The notes under the pieces were generated by a model. The model was not told the DNA's origin, did not search any database, and was given only the letters and a program-made list of their open reading frames with translations. A DNA stretch of 64,000 nucleotides, taken from assembly GCA_028583685.1 (NCBI GenBank), contig JAMXIF010001177.1:4361642-4425641 (forward strand), read 5' to 3'. This document shows positions 11,036 to 22,600 of this stretch, in pieces (positions within the stretch are counted from its first letter, which is position 1; the number at the start of each line of letters is the position of its first letter). The position numbers and the translations under genes were made by a program. The stretch is from Petaurus breviceps papuanus. Lineage: Eukaryota; Chordata; Mammalia; Diprotodontia; Petauridae.

Positions 11036-11477
11036 GGTCAGCTCTCTAAACTCTTGGACTTCAGATTGTTTTCAAAGCAATTCCCAAAATTGGCACTGTC
11101 TAAGAATTGTCCCTTCTCTGCTAAAAGGCTAGATTGTGGGATTATGCTGCCTAGGAAAGTTAGATTCCCCACTCCTCTACATGGAGTGTTGAGTTTCAAA
11201 AGCATTATCCGTAAACTCCTCTCTCAAGCCATGTATACAAACACATTCTACTTCTGCCATGTTGCTTCTCCAGTAACTCTTGATCCTTCATAACTTCCCA
11301 TATGCTGTTGCCATTTCTTGAGCTGCAAAAGTCCATTCTCAGTTCTCTGGTCTATGATCTATGCTCAGAAAGGCAAAAGGGGGTCAGGAATTTCAGGTCC
11401 ATGAACTCCCCTCTCAGGCCACCTCAGCAAACACATGCAGTGGCCTTTGTATTTGTGCAAAAAGCTGTCATTTCAGC
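11036..11477. other. Unassigned non-coding stretch
   Basis: No gene or repeat recognised. Two loosely similar blocks occur: GGACTTCAGATTG...TACATGGAGTG near 11055-11185, and a CATGAACTCCCCTCTCAGGCC segment near 11400 that echoes CTCCTCTCTCAAGCC near 11217. Confidence 0.3.
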
Positions 11478-11680
11478 CAGTTCAGTCATTTCAGTCGTGT
11501 CTGGCTCGTTGTGAGCCCATTTGGGGTTTTCTTGGCAAAGATTCTAGAGTGGTTTGCCATTTCCTTCTCTAGCTCATTTTACAGATGAGGAAACTGAGGT
11601 AACCAGGGTTAAGTGACTTGCCCAGGGTCACTCAGCTAGTACATTTCCAAGGCTAAATTTGAAGTCAGGTGGGGTGACAA
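11478..11680 (-). mobile_element. Mar-1-like CORE-SINE with BovB/RTE-type 3' end (antisense)
   Basis: Reads TCATTTCAGTCGTGTCTGGC, GTTTTCTTGGCAAAGATTCT, AGAGTGGTTTGCCATTTCCT, ACAGATGAGGAAACTGAGGT and AAGTGACTTGCCCAGGGTCA. The first three blocks match the BovB-like tail of marsupial Mar-1 and the last two the CORE region. Confidence 0.8.
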
Positions 11681-12567
11681 AGAGAGCATAAATCCATTCC
11701 CCACCCCACTTGACCCTCACCACTATATTCCAGGGGAAAAAATCGAACAAGGAAAAGATTTTTAAAAGATGAAAAAGGAGAAGCAAGCTAAGAGAGTTCC
11801 ATCAGAGTAGCTCTTGGGTGTTCTAGAATAGCTCCCAAATCATCTTGAGAGTTGCTTCAATCACTAAAATCCTTACCACGTTCCAAAGAGAGACTCCAGA
11901 TCAGTGAAATCATCTTGGCACAGACTTAATCTTCAAGACATAATCAAGGGTTGTCTTTTGAACTCTTAACAAGGTACTAAATGAACACACCATACTATTT
12001 ATAGTGAGAGTTGCTTATCAAATGTTGAAAATAAAAGATTTGCCGCTCTATAAGGTCATCAAGGTGAACTCATTAAGAGAATTTCCTTAATGACTACCAA
12101 CATTTCTTACATGCTCTTAGCATCTGATCTCAGATGAGGAAAGGGGTTAGACGAGTGGGAGTGGTGGCGACCCACCTACTAGGACACCCAGAGGCTTTAT
12201 AGGGACTTTGGAAACTGTGACAGTGGCACCATGACACACACATGCACATCTACCTATTAATGCCCCCTGTTTTCCTAGAAAGCATCATTAGCCTATCTTT
12301 ATGGACAGTGGATAGACACCTGTCTTTCCTTCTTCAGCCTCTCCTTTCATACCAACGCACCAAGGACAATAGGAACTGGAGCTCTCTACTAATGTGGGTA
12401 CCTATGTGTGGCTAGCTCTATGTGTACATCTCAGTTTCTCTCTCCTGGTTTTTGTTCACTTCTCTTTGTGCTTCTATTTGCATTTTTCTTTTTTTCTCTG
12501 TTTTTCCATCCACCCCCACTTCTTTTTCCCTTCTCCTACTGTCTTTTTTACAAATCTGACCACGACG
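11681..12567. other. Unassigned non-coding stretch
   Basis: No recognised feature. A pyrimidine-rich region near 12420-12545 gives overlapping Leu/Phe-rich frames that look like chance. Confidence 0.35.
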
Positions 12568-12626
12568 AAGGGTGTCCCAAAAGTCTTAATGCAGCTTTAA
12601 GCTTTAGTAAATTATTGGGATAACCA
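12568..12626. mobile_element. Mariner-like MITE, copy 2
   Basis: The left arm AGGGTGTCCCAAAAGTCTTA matches the arm of the 7470-7544 element. The middle CAGCTTTAAGCTTTAGTAA is palindromic and the right end ATTGGGATAACC is degraded. Shorter and more decayed than copy 1. Confidence 0.55.
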
Positions 12627-13471
12627 GCATAGAACATATTTTTTCTTAAGTACTTAATGTCTGAATTGAATAGAATTTTATGCTCATTGTTCTCTTAGCT
12701 ATTCTCAACTTTATTTTTTTTCTTACATTTTAACTTCCAAACTCTCCCTCCCTCCCTACCTTGCACTTGAGAGGTTTCCATTTGACATTATATGTCTGTC
12801 TGTATGTCTGTACATATGTATGTAAAAACAATACTATGCATACTTCCATTTATCAGTTCCTTTTCTGGAAGTAGATACCATCTTCCTTCACAGGTCCTTT
12901 GTGGTTGATTTGAATGTTTATAATACTTAGAATAGCTTAGTCGTTCACAGTTACTCTTTGAATAATATTGCTGTTATTGTATATAACATTCTCTTGGTTC
13001 TGCTCATTTCACTCTTCCTATTTCATGCAAGTCCTTCCACGTTTTTCTAAAATCAGCCTGCTTGTTTCTTACAGCACAATAGCATCCTGCCACAATTATA
13101 TACCACAGCTTGTTTAGCCATTCCCCAATCGTTGGGCATTCCTTCAATCTCTAGTTCTTTACCACCACAAAGAGATCTGCCATAAATATTTTAGAACATA
13201 TAGATTCTTTTCTTTTTTTTCCTGATCACCTTGGGAAACAGACCTAATAGTGGTATTGCTAGGTCAAAGAGTATACATGTTTTAGGAATAATTCTAGATT
13301 GTTCTCCAACATGGTTGAATCACTTCACAATTCCACCAACAGTGTGTTAGTGTCCCAATTTTTCCATACTCCTTCTAACGTCATTTTCCCCTTCTATCAT
13401 TGTGACCAATCTGATAGGAGTAAGATGATATATCAAAGCTGTTTTAATTTGCATTTCTCTGATCAATAATG

Positions 13472-13676
13472 GTTTAGAGCAGGGGTGGGGAACCTGTAAC
13501 CTCAAGGCCACATGTGGCCTTCTAGGTCCTTAAGTGTGGCCCTTTGACTGAATCCAAACTTTACAGAATCCCATAAAAGGGGAGTTTGGATTCAGTCAAA
13601 GGGCCACACATAAGGACCTAGAGGTGTCATAAGGACATGTGGCCTTGAGGCTACAGGTTCCCTACCCAATTTAGAG
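13472..13676. mobile_element. Palindromic hAT MITE inside L1, 8-bp TSD
   Basis: The element at 13480-13668 starts CAGGGGTGGGGAACCTGTAA and ends with the near-complement CTACAGGTTCCCTACCCA. Its halves are inverted copies: GGCCCTTTGACTGAATCCAA pairs with TTGGATTCAGTCAAAGGGCC. Flanks GTTTAGAG (13472-13479) and ATTTAGAG (13669-13676) form a 7/8 duplication, matching the 8-bp TSD of hAT transposons. A related copy lies at 61879-62016. No transposase is encoded. Confidence 0.85.
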
Positions 13677-14289
13677 CATTTTTCATATGACTATATATAC
13701 CTTTTATTTCTTCATCCAATTGGAGAATGACTCATATGCTTATAAATTTGACAAAGTTCTCTATATATATTTGAGATATTAAACTTTTATCCCAGAAACT
13801 GTCTATAAAATTTCCCCCCAATTTTCTGTTCTTCTTCTAACTTTGGACTCATTGGTTTTATTTGTACAAAACCTTTTTAATTTTGTAATCAAAATTATCC
13901 ATTCTGTATCTCACAAGGCTCTCTATCTCATTCATAAATTCTTCTCCTATTCATAGAGCTGATAAGTAATATGTCCCATGCTCTTCTAATTTATTTGATA
14001 TTTAATTTACTGATTACTCTTTTAATTTATTTGATATCTAATCTTCTAGTTTACTACATCTCTCTTTATATCTAGGTCATGTATTCATTTTGATTTTATC
14101 TTGGTAAATGGTGTCAGATATTAGTCTATGCCTAGCTTTTGCCAAAACACTTTACAGTTTTCCCAACAATTTTTTTTCTACCAAATAGTGATTTCTTATC
14201 CCAAAAGCATAAATCTTTACATTTGTCAAACACAAGGTTACTATAGTTATTTACTGCTGTGTATTATATGTCTACTCTATTCCATTGAT

Positions 14290-14483
14290 CTACCTTTCTA
14301 TTTCTTTTTTTCTTTTTTGTAAAGCAATTGGGGTTAAGTAACTTGTCCAAGGTTACACGGCCAATTATTTTGTTTGGGTGTTAAGTATCTGAGGCCGGAA
14401 CTGATCCCAGGTCTCCCAACTCTGGGGCTGGTGCTCTTACTCACTGTGCCACCTGGCCATCCCCACCTACCTTTCTATTTCTT
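14290..14483 (-). mobile_element. tRNA-derived SINE, type B (antisense), inside L1
   Basis: The body at 14307-14466 reads AAAGCAATTGGGGTTAAGTA ... TTACTCACTGTGCCACCTGG, the complement of the type B SINE. The 17-mer CTACCTTTCTATTTCTT is repeated at 14290-14306 and 14467-14483. The host sequence is the antisense L1 ORF2. Confidence 0.93.
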
Positions 14484-15430
14484 AACCAGCACCAGATAGT
14501 TTTGAACATTACTGTCTTATAAGACAGTTTAAGAGCTGGTACTTCTAAACCTCCTTCCTTTACATTTAAAAAAAAATCATTCATTTGATAATATTGACTT
14601 TTTGTTCTTTCAAATGAATTTTGTTATTTCCACCTCAATAAAATATTTTTTGGTAATTTAATTGGGATGGCATTGAATAAATGGATTAGGTAGAATTGTC
14701 ATTTTTATTATATTGGCTGTGCCCACCCATGAACAATCAATATTTCCCCAATAATCTCAATTTGAATTTATTTATATAAAATGTTTTATAATTACATTCA
14801 TGTTGTTTCTGAGTTTGTTTAGGCAAGTATAATCCCAGGTATTTTATGTTGTCTATATTTATTTTAAATGGGGTACCTCTTACTATCCTGTTTTATAGGG
14901 TTTTGTTGGTGGTATATAGAAATGCTAATGATTATGTGGGCTTATTTTGTAACCTTCTACTTTGCTAAAATTATTGTTCCAACTAGTTTTTTATTTGAAT
15001 ATTTAGGATTTTCCAAGTATAACATCATGTTATTTGCAAAAAGAGAGTGTTGTATTACCTCAATACCATTCTGATTCCTTCAATGTCTTTTTCTTCTCTT
15101 ATTGCTATTGTTAGCATTTCTAACATAATACTGAATAATCTTGGTGATAATGGGCATTCTTGTTTCACTCTTGATCTTATTGGGGAGACTTCTAGCTTAT
15201 CTATTACAAATAGAGCTTGCTCATGGTTTAAGTAGATCCTTCTTATAATTTTAAGAAAAATCCATTTGTGCCTATGCTTTCAAGTGTTTTTAATATGAAT
15301 GAGTATTGTATTTTGTCAAAAGCCTTTTCTGCATCTATTGGGATAATCATATCATTTTTGTTGCTTTTATTATTGATATAATAAATTATGTTAATAGTTT
15401 TCCTTATGTGACCCCTTCAGTTGTATACTG

Positions 15431-16647
15431 TAATTAGCCCAGAATGTTGTCCTGAATCTGTGAAGTGGTTAATAATCATTTTCCTGCTTTTCTGTATGTA
15501 GACTCTGTCTGAGCTGATGTCAATAAACAAAAGATGACTTCAAGGACGTTTAGTGATGTACACATCTGTGAAGTTGGGCTAGTTTCTTAGAGACTTGGAT
15601 TTCCAGGCCATTGATTGCATAAACTAAATAAATAAATAAGACCAAATCAGTCACATAATTACCTGCTTCCTTCCATGGATAATGGGAGTGAGTTAAGATA
15701 GGCACCTTTCACCTTGACTTTACCAGCTTTATTATTTAGATCAATCTGAGAACTTGCTTAGTCTAGTGCCCAGGGTCATTGATGGCATCAAACACTTTGG
15801 GTAGATTTTTTTGTTCATCTCCACTTACACACACACACACACCAAGGCTCTAACACAATGTTTTGTACACAGTTGCCACTTAATGTTTGCTGAATTGAAC
15901 TGAAATGCATTTATTTGAATAATACCAAAAAAATGTGATGTCTCAAAGATCTTACTTGTGGTCCCATATAATGATTATAGAAGCACACCAAAAACAGTGC
16001 TTTGCAGTTAATTGACAAAATTCCTTTTTCTGTTTATTCTTTTGCTAAAGACCTGAGTGATTTGTAAATAAGATCTTGGATATCCTGCTTGCTAAGCATC
16101 TGGGAGAAGTAAATGAAAATTAATCAGGACACATCAAATTGTCTTTGTTTTAAAATATACAGTGAGGCTTCAAAGTTAAAGAACAGTAAAGTTAACAGAA
16201 TGTATTTTGAATTTTGATGACCCTAAATATTTAGAAAATAGATGGCTATATTAGAAAAATCCAGAGCACAACCCTAATCTAACCCTACCCTTAACAACTG
16301 ATCTAATATTTGGTTATTTTAAAGGGATCCACACCATTTTAACTCAGAATGGACAAGGCTTGATATTCCTGTTCACTGGTAATCAGTGTAAAGAGTTGAC
16401 AGAGATTCCTATCATTCATAACCAAGTCCCTCATGCACCTTTCTTCTATATTTCACTAACAGTGGTAAGAACCCAAACATAGCTGCTTTTCATATGCCTT
16501 ATTATATATAGCCAGTTTTCCCATTTCTCCAATGGACAGTAAAGCACTTTAAAAAATCATAGAATTTTTTAAATATATAGATGCTTAGGTTTGCCATTAA
16601 AGAATCCAGACATAGGACTAGAAATGAATCTGTAGAGGATGCACAGT
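15431..16647. other. Mostly unassigned; L2 tail near 15842-15904
   Basis: Short AAAT repeats near 15622, a CA run near 15830, and AACACAATGTTTTGTACACA followed by CACTTAATGTTTGCTGAATT at 15850-15895, which resembles the L2 3' tip in sense orientation. Otherwise no recognised content. Confidence 0.4.
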
Positions 16648-17722
16648 TGTAATGGTAATGTAATTTTGAATTTGAAGATCCCTTTGTGTTGGCAAAAGTA
16701 GCAGGTACTTAACACAGTAACTGATCAAGCCTCTGATTGGGGGAACAGAAGGTATGAATTCCTGTCTCCTGTTAACTGACATAACAGGAAGGGGTTGGCA
16801 GAAGGAAGTGAAGTAGGTAATACTGTGTATATAAGAAAAGCCCCAGAGAGGCACAGTCAGAATTTCCTTGAGACTGAGGTCTGGTGGCAGAGCAGCTACA
16901 GAAGAATGGAGAACTGAGTCCTGAAAACTTGTGGTGGTGGAGCTTCTTCTGAACAGGATCCCAGGAGCCCAGAGCCCAAAGCCAGGAGCCAGGAGCCCAG
17001 GTGACTGAAGCATGACCAGGATGCTGAGATTTTGTTTGTGGCTTGGTTGAGTCTTGAATTCCTTGGAGCAGAAATGGTGAAGGAGCTGACATGGACCAAA
17101 CCCTGTGAATGCCAGTGTGGAGCAGGACCTCCCCAGAGAGCTGGTCAAGGAACTGGGAGCTGTCTGCCATTGGATCCAGGTAGAATCTGGGACCATGGAA
17201 GGGGATCCAGGGAATCTGAGAACAGGCCCCAAGTCAAGATGAAGAAAAGACCTCTCCTTGGGTACTGAGTAATTATGGAATTATAGTTTACTAGTGACCT
17301 AAGGGGTAGAGGGTTTTGTGTATGATACTTAGTAAGACTTTACTGAGTAAGTGACTGATTGTACTTTGAATACTTTGACTATTGTTACTGATTAGTAACT
17401 AATTGAGTTAATCAAGACTTTTCCCCTGGAGTGGAAGACTTTGACTGTGTACTTTGATACTACTGATAAGTGACTGATTGAATTAATTCGAGTGACTATT
17501 TTGTGATTGATTGAATTAACTTAAGAGTGACTATTTTACTGTGAGACTATGTTGTGAATATTATATTGTGATTTTCTGTGATAAGTTGAAATATGGTGAA
17601 TGTGTACTTTTGAATTATGCTGTATTTTGATTTTCTCTGTTCTTAATTTATCACTGAATAAAATGGACAGCAGCTATGCTGTTATTTTGAACCTTGGGAA
17701 GTTGCCTTTGCTTGGCATTACA
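16648..17722 (+). mobile_element. Solo LTR of an endogenous retrovirus (about 1.08 kb)
   Basis: A fossil LTR. It starts TGTAATGGTAATGTAA and ends TTGGCATTACA, giving TGTAATG...CATTACA ends. Flanks ACAGT (16643-16647) and GCAGT (17723-17727) look like a 5-bp target duplication with one difference. A TATA-like GTATATAAG sits near 16826-16834 and an AATAAA signal near 17656. If both mark real sites, the R region would be unusually long, about 0.8 kb. The start resembles the LTRs at 42488 and 50782. No internal retroviral genes adjoin it. Tentative class ERV3/ERVL-like from the 5-bp TSD; age moderate. Confidence 0.72.
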
Positions 17723-17916
17723 GCAGTCTAGTGGCCCATTCACTAAATTATACTACATTAAGAAAGTATTATATAAAGAACGACTTTGAATGTCATTTTG
17801 ACTATTATAAATATTCAAATTAACTATAAAGAATATATGAAGATGCTATCTGCATCAGGAGAAAGGACTGATAAATAGAATATGTATAGAATAATTTTAC
17901 ATATATATATATAAAG

Positions 17917-17967
17917 AGCAAGAAGGAGAGGGAGGGAGAGAGGGAGGAGAGAGAAAGAGAGAGAGGA
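17917..17967. repeat. GA-rich simple repeat
   Basis: Imperfect GA/GGA units on the plus strand, preceded by a short TA run near 17900. Confidence 0.85.
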
Positions 17968-17984
17968 ACGCTAAGTTCCCTTCT

Positions 17985-18125
17985 AGCTGGGCTTAGAGGT
18001 GATCTAATAATCTCATTTACAAAAAAGGAAACTGAGACCCTGAGGTGTTAAGTAACTGGTCTAAAATCATAGTAAATAGGTGAGAGAGCTGTGAGTTGAG
18101 CCCAGGGTCTCAAATGCAGTGTTTT
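17985..18125 (-). mobile_element. MIR-type CORE-SINE fragment (antisense)
   Basis: CTCATTTACAAAAAAGGAAA, CTGAGACCCTGAGGTGTTAA and GTGAGTTGAGCCCAGGGTCT follow the order of an antisense MIR core and tRNA-related end. Confidence 0.6.
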
Positions 18126-18599
18126 TTTTTCCATTTTACAATATTGACTCCAATGAATCCCACCCCACTCAGTGGAATAGCTAGTAGTCATTGGGAGTAT
18201 GAAATATACTCCCTCCCCGACTTTGTTCCTAGAAGACAGGTGTTGAAGGTATGGCTGGACCCTCTTGGAGATTCTGAGAAAGGTGACTAAAAGAAGCATG
18301 CTTTTCTGGTTGGGAACTGGCAAGAAGGTGACTAAGGTTTGTGCTACCAGCAGAAAACTCTCCACTGACCAACACTGGGGATTCCTGAATATTTAAAAGG
18401 CATTAGAAAGGGAAAAAACAAGAATGAAGCTACTAGTAGTACAGTACCTTGGCAATAACGAAGATGTAGCTTCATATATGAATTTGTCTTGTCTTTGTAT
18501 CCCCAAGGTTATGAGGACAATAGGTTTTTTTCCTATGCATTAATAGGCCCCAAAGTCTTTCTACTGTTGCCCAAAATGCCATTCGTACCCTTGCTCAGC
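18126..18599. other. Unassigned non-coding stretch
   Basis: No gene or repeat recognised. Confidence 0.35.
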
Positions 18600-18880
18600 C
18601 ATGGCTTTTATTGCAAGAAATAAATAAGGCAGCCCTTGTGTTTCCTGTTTATTGCTTTCTAATGGAATGGAATTTGGGTTAATTAGCTATTAGTGTTACT
18701 TTTGAATTGTAGTTGGTAAGTAGTTATTAAAGCTATAAAAAGTGAGAGGTTAATTTAACTAGAAATCATTGCCATGACTTGGGCAAAAGCTCAAATTATT
18801 TTATATTTGTTAATTAGAAGTGCTAACAATAATGAGATTGTAAAGCCACCCAGAATCATGGTTTATTCCTGTTCTTTCCT
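18600..18880. promoter_or_regulatory. Candidate conserved non-coding element
   Basis: A repeat-free block with several homeodomain-type TAATTA or TTAATT cores (GGGTTAATTAGCTATTAG near 18676, GTTAATTTAACTAG near 18748, GTTAATTAGAAGTGC near 18809). The call rests only on motif clustering and lack of recognisable repeat sequence. Conservation cannot be seen from one sequence. Confidence 0.25.
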
Positions 18881-20555
18881 ACCAGTAGGTCCATTGAATA
18901 TTTAGAATTCATATGAAGTTGAAATTCTCTAACCTCCAATTTCTAGCCTTAGATATCAGATAGGTTAACTCAACTTATATATAGATTATAGGTGCAGCCC
19001 AGTGTCTCCTGAAAGCCACCCTAGTTCCAACATTCGTTTTAGTCAAAAATTGATGCTCATAAGCCCCCACTGAGATTTCTTTTACTAAGCCAACTAGCCA
19101 GAGGACCTATCGGTTCAAAGTAAAAGTCATTTACCTGAAATACAAGACAAACAACAAAAGGATCAACCAAGCAGGAGAATTCTCCATCACCCATCCCCAT
19201 ATCAACTTCTCTCTGTCTCTCTGTCCCTTTGTCTCACCTCCTGGGATGCAAAATTCTAGTCTTGCATACCGCTTCTACATCACAGCAGGAACATGACACA
19301 AGAAACTCATAACAGGATGTGAGACAGATTTCCACAATAACAGCATTTGTGTATTCTTGGTCTCTGGATTATTCCTTGTGAGCTCTTACTGTTGCTTACC
19401 TACACGTACAGGGATAGGGATACTGATGGTTAATTCATTAATGAGTACAGCAGCTTGGAGCCCAGATTGTTCTGCCTAATCTAACCTTCATTCAGTAAGA
19501 GAAGATAAAGAGTGCTAGTCTCTAGGAGCCAAGATCCTCCATCCATTTTCAGCCTCACATCTTGATGTTGCCAAAGCCCTTCTTGTTCTAACCACTCACA
19601 TCAGAGTCTGCTCCCTACAACCTTATAGACTATGGAAATGTAGGGCTTCCCAGTATGGCACTGCATGGTAGGAAATAGTGTGCAATTGTCCAATGGTGCC
19701 AAGTGTTTCTTGTCCCCATTCCTTTTGCCCTTTTCCTCTGGCTTCCTTAGACTCTTTCAAAACCTCCCACACTCAAAAATCCTTGTGCTATGGGTCCCCT
19801 ACATGGGCCTCCTGGGGCTTGGTATTCAAGACCATCTCCTAATGAATGCAGCACTGCCCCCAAAGAATTGTGGGGGAACACAGTTCAGAGAAAACATGAA
19901 GTTTGTGCCTTACCCAAACATATTTTTTGTATAGGTAGCAGGAAGATTTATACTTAATTTTCACCCAGGACCATTTCCTTAACTATTAGAATATATTGCA
20001 CACCCATACAACTAGTTAAGGTAGTCTTTGTCTGATTTTTTTTTTTACAAAGGCTAAAGCATTCTTTATTTTGTTCCCTTCTTTATGGAAATTCAAAGAC
20101 CATTATAATCCTTACTTTATACCAGTGGTTCCCATTTGGATCCCCAACAATGGTCCAAGAGGTTCTTGATAAAAATTCTTTAATGGTAATCATAAGCAGT
20201 AAATAATTGAGTTTTATAAATTTATACTCAGAGTTTTCATGATTATAGGTATAATAAAATTATTTTATATTTATAAAATATTTGGTGGGGGTTTTGGGGG
20301 CAAAAAGTTACCATCATGGTTATTGTAAGCACTTAATGAATAAATCTAAAAGAATATTATGAGTAGTAAATCAAATTATCTTGTATGTTCATAGCATTTT
20401 TTGGTTGTTGTTCAAAGAGTTGGCAAAACACACACACAAACATACTGAAAACCACAGCTTTATACTTTAAGCACTTTTTAGCACCAACATTTTATGTTTT
20501 AAATACTTAGACAGCAAATTCCTTATAAGGCTATTTCATTAATCTTCAAGATATC
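18881..20555. other. Unassigned non-coding stretch
   Basis: About 1.7 kb with no recognised gene or confident repeat. A CCAGTGGTTCCCATTTGGAT near 20122 hints at the start of a Charlie-type hAT remnant, but no matching end was found. Confidence 0.35.
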
Positions 20556-20559
20556 CATG

Positions 20560-21018
20560 GTAGAAGAAGAGAATGACTTATACAATGACAACATTGTAAA
20601 GACAGACAACTCTGAAAGACTTAAGGACAATGATCAACGCAATGATGAAGCAGGCTTCCAACTTCCTGACAAAAGTGATGAACTCAAGATACAGAATGAG
20701 ACAGACATTTCTGGACATGGCCAACGAGGGGATTTGCTTTCCTTGGGTATACATGTTTGTTACGAGTGTTTTGCTTTTCTATTTTTTTCCAGTGGGCAGA
20801 GCTGTGACAGAGAGAGACAGAGAGACAGAGACAGAGAGACAGAGACAGAGAGAGAGAAATGCTTGTTAATTAAAAACAATTAAATGAAATAAAGGTTACA
20901 TTAAAAAGATATGGGGGAAGGGAGTTGAAGGAGAGAGAGAAAAAATTTGGAACTCAAAATTTTTAAAAAGTGAATGTTAAAAATTATCTTTACATGTAAT
21001 TGGGGGAAAATAAATTAT
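20560..21018 (+). mobile_element. L1 LINE 3' UTR fragment
   Basis: Blocks ACAGAATGAGACAGACATTT, GGACATGGCCAACGAGG and GTTACGAGTGTTTTG, then TTTGGAACTCAAAATTTTTA, ATTATCTTTACATGTAATTG and GGGGAAAATAAATTATTAA. The last blocks recur at the ends of the L1 copies near 29020 and 46260. Open frames up to 108 codons here are chance frames in the 3' UTR. Confidence 0.55.
20810..20863. repeat. (GACAGA)n simple repeat
   Basis: Units of GACAGA/GAGA within the L1 3' UTR fragment. Confidence 0.9.
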
Positions 21019-21079
21019 TAATATATGCAAGTATATGTATGTATGTATATAGACAGATATAGATATCTATTTATAAATT

Positions 21080-21190
21080 CCTGCTGCTATTATCCCTAGT
21101 GTATAAAGAGAGACTCCAAAGGAAGAAAGAGTGACTTGCCTGAGGTCATTTAGAAAGCAGGAGAAACAGCCAATGGCCTCATACTTCCTA
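21080..21190 (-). mobile_element. MIR-type fragment (antisense)
   Basis: GCTATTATCCCTAGTGTA, AGAGTGACTTGCCTGAGGTC and ATTTAGAAAGCAGG keep the order of an antisense MIR core, strongly diverged. Confidence 0.45.
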
Positions 21191-22479
21191 TAGGTATGCC
21201 TAACCTGTAGACCTCTTTCTTCTACCCTTTCCCTTTTCCCCATCACAGTCAATGAGAAGAACCTTAGGGTTAATAAAAATATTCTCCATTTATACAACTT
21301 CAAAGGGCTCCATTACCATAGACTAAACACTTAAACAGCAAATGCTCTGAAGGTTAAGCCCCATAAACTTATTATAGGTCAGATGATCAGTTCTCTAATT
21401 CCTATCTCTCAGGATTTCATTTGGCAAGATCTGGGCTATTTTTGGCCCCAGGATACATTAAGAAGTCTAGCATACTTTGACTGTTAACACAGAAAAGCCT
21501 GCCATTGGTATAAGTGGAGGTGTATTTGGAACAAGGGTCCTTCAAATATGCACCATACTCAGCTATGATAGTGGAAGGTTTCACTTTGGTGGGACCTGGG
21601 TTTTCGGGATCCGGAGCCCTTCTTACCCTTGATGTAACCTTATTTAGATAAAAATGAGAAGATAATTCTTCCGGTTGTGTTCACTTACTGAGAAAGGCCA
21701 AAATTAGTGGTTGGGTAGAAGCCATGGTTTAGCAATTGCTAAACATCACATGCCCTCCAAAGTCTCTCAAGTGTGTGGAAGGAGAAAAAGGAATGAAAAT
21801 GGCAATTTTGTGTAAAAGTTTAGTAGCTTTTACACTGATATTTCTCCATGTCAGATAAAAATCATTGCTGGCTTTATAGGTATTAAACAACTCAAAGAAA
21901 GATTTTAAAACTGCTTTGCACCCTGAAGTGCACAAAGAAGGGGCTGGAGAACAATTGTCAAGTCAGGGTTTTATTCTATGCTTCTTTGTGGAAACTTGGT
22001 TCTTAAAGTATCTGTACAAGACCGGTGTCTGTGTTATTATGACAACATTAATCTTTGCATCTATAGTACAAGGCTAAAAAGGTTTTCTTAGCCAGATACT
22101 CAAAGTGGCAGAAAGGATTAAGCTTCACTTATGAGAAAAGAAAAATAGGTTTCGTACTTTTGCCAAAGGGTTGTAAGCAGGAATTTTTAGTACTTCTTTG
22201 TTCTCTTTGAATATTCTAATTTTTGCATCCCTCCACTTTTTCGAGTCTGGCCTAAACCACATATTGGTAACTAATGACATGCCATGCCCTGTCTAAAGTA
22301 GCAAGGAAACAAAAATGGAAAAATACATAATAGAAACATTGTTCAGAAGGAAACATGGAGAAAAAGAGGTCGTTTTTGTTCCTACCTTGTTAAAGTCAAT
22401 ACACAATTTTTTCTGCAACTCTAAATTAAGTTTATTTTTTATACGTGTATTTGAATGTTTGTTTTCATTTATGGTTACT
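21191..22479. other. Unassigned non-coding stretch
   Basis: No gene and no recognised repeat over about 1.3 kb. The texture is that of single-copy intergenic or intronic DNA. Confidence 0.4.
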
Positions 22480-22600
22480 ATGCAGATACCTGGAATACCA
22501 TCCTAACAGGATTATCATGAGGCTCTAATGAGATAATGTATGTGAAGCATTTTGAAAACTATAAAACACTCTACAAATGTTAGTTATTTTTAAATGATTA
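22480..22600 (+). mobile_element. MIR 3' half
   Basis: GGATTATCATGAGGCTCTAA, TGAGATAATGTATGTGAAGC and ACACTCTACAAATGTTAGTT match the sense MIR 3' end. Confidence 0.65.

Larger units (their letters stand above)
12709..15430 (-). mobile_element. L1 LINE, antisense, 5'-truncated (RT to 3' UTR)
   Basis: Starts with a T-rich stretch at the complement of the L1 3' end and continues through ORF2 in reverse. Minus-strand translation near 15350-15180 gives IPIDAEKAFDKIQYSFILKT, then a degraded CPLSPRLFSIMLEMLTIAIR block. Around 15060-15000 lies a degraded form of the RT active-site region. The C-terminal part follows toward 12900. The copy has many disabling changes and lacks the endonuclease. It is split by a hAT MITE (13480-13668) and a SINE (14307-14466), so it predates both. 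Confidence 0.85.

Noticed and set aside
16618-17232. Minus-strand open frame of 204 codons
   Set aside because: It lies antisense across a solo LTR whose GC-richer part has few stops. Composition is Ser/Pro/Leu-rich and no domain is visible.
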